Below, one piece after another: positions 5,871 to 6,152 of a stretch of 6,152 bases of DNA (position 1 is the stretch's first letter; every line of letters starts with the position of its first letter). The notes under the pieces were generated by a model, which saw only the letters and a program-made list of their open reading frames with translations, was not told the DNA's origin and ran no database searches. The stretch lies in NCBI GenBank assembly GCA_900768735.1, contig CAAGDZ010000320.1:1-6152 (forward strand), written 5' to 3'. This DNA is from Oscillospiraceae bacterium. Its GTDB lineage: Bacteria; Bacillota; Clostridia; Oscillospirales; Ruminococcaceae. The position numbers and the translations under genes are program-made.

Positions 5871-5877
5871 TTGTCAA
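5849..5877 (-). promoter_or_regulatory. Consensus promoter of the seven-gene operon
   Basis: On the minus strand a perfect TTGACA (5877-5872) and a perfect TATAAT (5854-5849) are separated by exactly 17 bases. Transcription should begin near 5842, leaving a leader of about 20 bases before the TetR ATG. Such a full-consensus promoter would be very strong unless repressed, consistent with the operator inside it. Confidence 0.93.
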
Positions 5878-5895
5878 TACCCTGTCAGTCACTAA

Positions 5896-5930
5896 ACGCA
5901 AAACTGCCCCCGACATCATCTGTCAGGGGC
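5896..5930 (-). terminator. Terminator of the right-edge gene
   Basis: In transcript sense a 10-bp stem, GCCCCTGACA (5930-5921) with TGTCGGGGGC (5915-5906) including one U-G pair, encloses a 5-base loop and is followed by AGTTTTGCGTTT. The wobble pairs only on the minus strand, where a short U-run also follows, so it serves the gene ending at 5951. It insulates the TetR operon from upstream transcription. The U-run is interrupted, so termination may be partial. Confidence 0.72.
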
Positions 5931-5950
5931 GGCAAAATATAATATCAGTT

Positions 5951-6152
5951 TTAGTGTGCGCTATACAGTCCGCACTCCTCGGTTACCTTTTTCAGCCGCG
6001 GCAGCTCTTTTTTAAGGTCCGCACGCACGCTCTGCTGCCAGAAATACTCACCGATAAACAGCAGTCTTTCAAGTCCGCGCTTATGCAGTATAGCACCAAG
6101 CAGGCGCTTTTTTGAATATATCGTGCGGCTTGCTATAATTATCTCCTTCTGC
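5951..6152 (-). CDS. C-terminal fragment of an unrecognised protein
   Basis: The last 66 codons of a gene that enters from the right edge and ends at TAA (5953-5951). The fragment begins with KEIIIASRTIYSKKRLLGA and continues with ILHKRGLERLLFIGEYFWQQ, then a charged helix ADLKKELPRLKKVTEECG near the end. It is basic and probably mostly helical, without an obvious membrane segment or metal motif. I do not recognise the family. An AAGGAG lies at the very edge (about 6141-6147), but no usable start codon follows in this frame, so the gene should begin outside the window. A strong hairpin terminator follows about 20 bases after the stop, which supports this as a real gene end. Confidence 0.6.
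   Translation of the reverse strand, partial: QKEIIIASRTIYSKKRLLGAILHKRGLERLLFIGEYFWQQSVRADLKKELPRLKKVTEECGLYSAH

Noticed and set aside
6112..6139. Plus-strand promoter-like TTGAAT, 16 bp, TATAAT
   Set aside because: It lies inside the minus-strand coding fragment at the window edge and no plus-strand gene is visible after it; it may be chance.

Overview
The window looks like a chromosomal stretch from a Gram-positive member of the Clostridia, possibly an Oscillospiraceae/Ruminococcus-type gut bacterium. The grounds are strong AGGAGG-type ribosome sites before nearly every gene, near-consensus sigma-A promoters, heavy use of ATA and CTT codons in balanced-GC coding DNA with AT-rich spacers, and protein families typical of that group. 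The taxonomic call is inference from composition and family memory, not a search result. All supported genes lie on the minus strand, so transcription runs from right to left.

Layout from right to left: (1) 5951-6152, the last 66 codons of an unrecognised gene, followed by a hairpin terminator at about 5896-5930. (2) 5822-5877, a consensus promoter (TTGACA, 17 bp, TATAAT) whose spacer is occupied by a 17-bp palindrome, an obvious operator for the TetR-type repressor that it drives. (3) 1452-5822, seven tightly packed genes: TetR regulator, NTF2-like protein, GNAT acetyltransferase, P-loop NTPase/kinase-like protein, ASCH-domain protein, GNAT-DUF2087 fusion, and DinB-like protein. The gaps are 2, 34, 8, -4, 17 and 12 bases, with no internal terminator seen. 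(4) A strong terminator at 1439-1465 whose hairpin includes the DinB stop codon. (5) 1101-1438, an AT-rich spacer carrying a good promoter and a hairpin-forming leader for (6) a CPA2-type Na+/H+ antiporter (1-1100) that runs off the left edge.

The seven genes therefore form a self-contained, terminator-bounded unit under one TetR-controlled promoter. Its products are small, mostly cytosolic enzymes of families often involved in modifying small molecules: two acetyltransferases, a phosphotransferase-like NTPase, a DinB metalloprotein, an NTF2-fold protein and an ASCH nucleic-acid/nucleoside-type domain. A ligand-inducible detoxification or drug-modification operon is a reasonable hypothesis, but no substrate can be read from the sequence.

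The most curious detail is the P-loop gene. Its first 20 or so residues look like the start of an unrelated YoaP-type GNAT acetyltransferase, joined in frame to the natural beginning of the P-loop protein.
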